This document shows positions 63,287 to 64,000 of a stretch of DNA of 64,000 nucleotides, in pieces. The stretch lies in assembly GCF_041261205.1 (NCBI RefSeq), contig NZ_JBGCCH010000002.1:310001-374000 (forward strand), in the 5' to 3' direction. Positions within the stretch are counted from its first letter, which is position 1, and each line of letters starts with the position of its first letter. A program made the position numbers and the translations under genes. Origin of the DNA: Catenulispora sp. MAP5-51. Its GTDB lineage: Bacteria > Actinomycetota > Actinomycetes > Streptomycetales > Catenulisporaceae. The notes under the pieces were generated by a model. It was not told where the DNA came from and searched no databases. It saw nothing but the letters and a program-made list of their open reading frames with translations.

Positions 63287-64000
<714 letters not shown>

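Overview
The window is a 64 kb stretch of GC-rich actinobacterial chromosome with no rRNA, tRNA, CRISPR array, insertion sequence or prophage that I can see. Several gene blocks are in the order I know from Streptomyces and its relatives: rex-hemA; bldN with its anti-sigma gene rsbN; acyltransferase, epimerase, a 33-residue bS22-like protein and the BldD-target gene bdtA; clpC, lsr2 and lysS; radA-disA. A secreted chaplin points to a sporulating, mycelium-forming actinomycete. Streptomycetaceae or Catenulisporales would fit, but that placement is inference, not read from a marker gene.

Layout. 1-5.9 kb: hemA and rex (redox and haem control, reading left), glutaredoxin, a HAD phosphatase, bldN and rsbN. 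6-12.9 kb: a PadR operon headed by a nucleotide-cyclase-like gene, a Crp regulator, and the acyltransferase-to-bdtA block. 13-17.5 kb: a left-reading operon of MFS transporter, lipoprotein adaptor, MacB-type ATPase and permease. 17.6-24 kb: NfeD-like/flotillin pair, HtrA-type protease, YbjN protein, Tat-exported phosphatase, CoA transferase. 24-30 kb: SigE-type ECF sigma with a membrane partner, proline metabolism (proC, proline dehydrogenase), a methyltransferase, a TIM-barrel protein and Ppx/GppA. 30-37 kb: a secreted sialidase-like protein and two paralogous sigma factors fused to membrane-anchored tails. 37-46 kb: radA-disA, mutY, small enzymes, an XRE regulator head-to-head with a secreted PEBP protein, and a triple-domain chaplin. 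46-54 kb: clpC, lsr2, a GNAT enzyme, a divergent flavohaemoglobin and lysS. 54-61 kb: an APH-like kinase and a tightly overlapping NAD and coenzyme A operon (DUF2520, panC, panD, nadB, nadC, coaX). 61-64 kb: a FUSC membrane protein, a GNAT protein and the 3' part of a class II fructose-bisphosphate aldolase.

How it fits together. Development is the clearest theme. BldN, its anti-sigma factor RsbN, a bdtA-like regulator and a chaplin lie within 43 kb, and both rsbN and the chaplin gene carry an upstream element resembling the sigma-BldN promoter with the same 17-bp spacing. Redox control is the second theme: an 18-bp near-match to the Rex operator precedes rex, a Crp-type regulator has a matching palindrome upstream, and a flavohaemoglobin-like protein lies near lsr2.

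The most unusual features are the two sigma/anti-sigma-like/membrane fusion proteins, a flavohaemoglobin that has lost its proximal haem histidine and gained a histone-H1-like insert, and a recurring pattern of short imperfect tandem repeats sitting on or beside the stop codons of at least fifteen genes.
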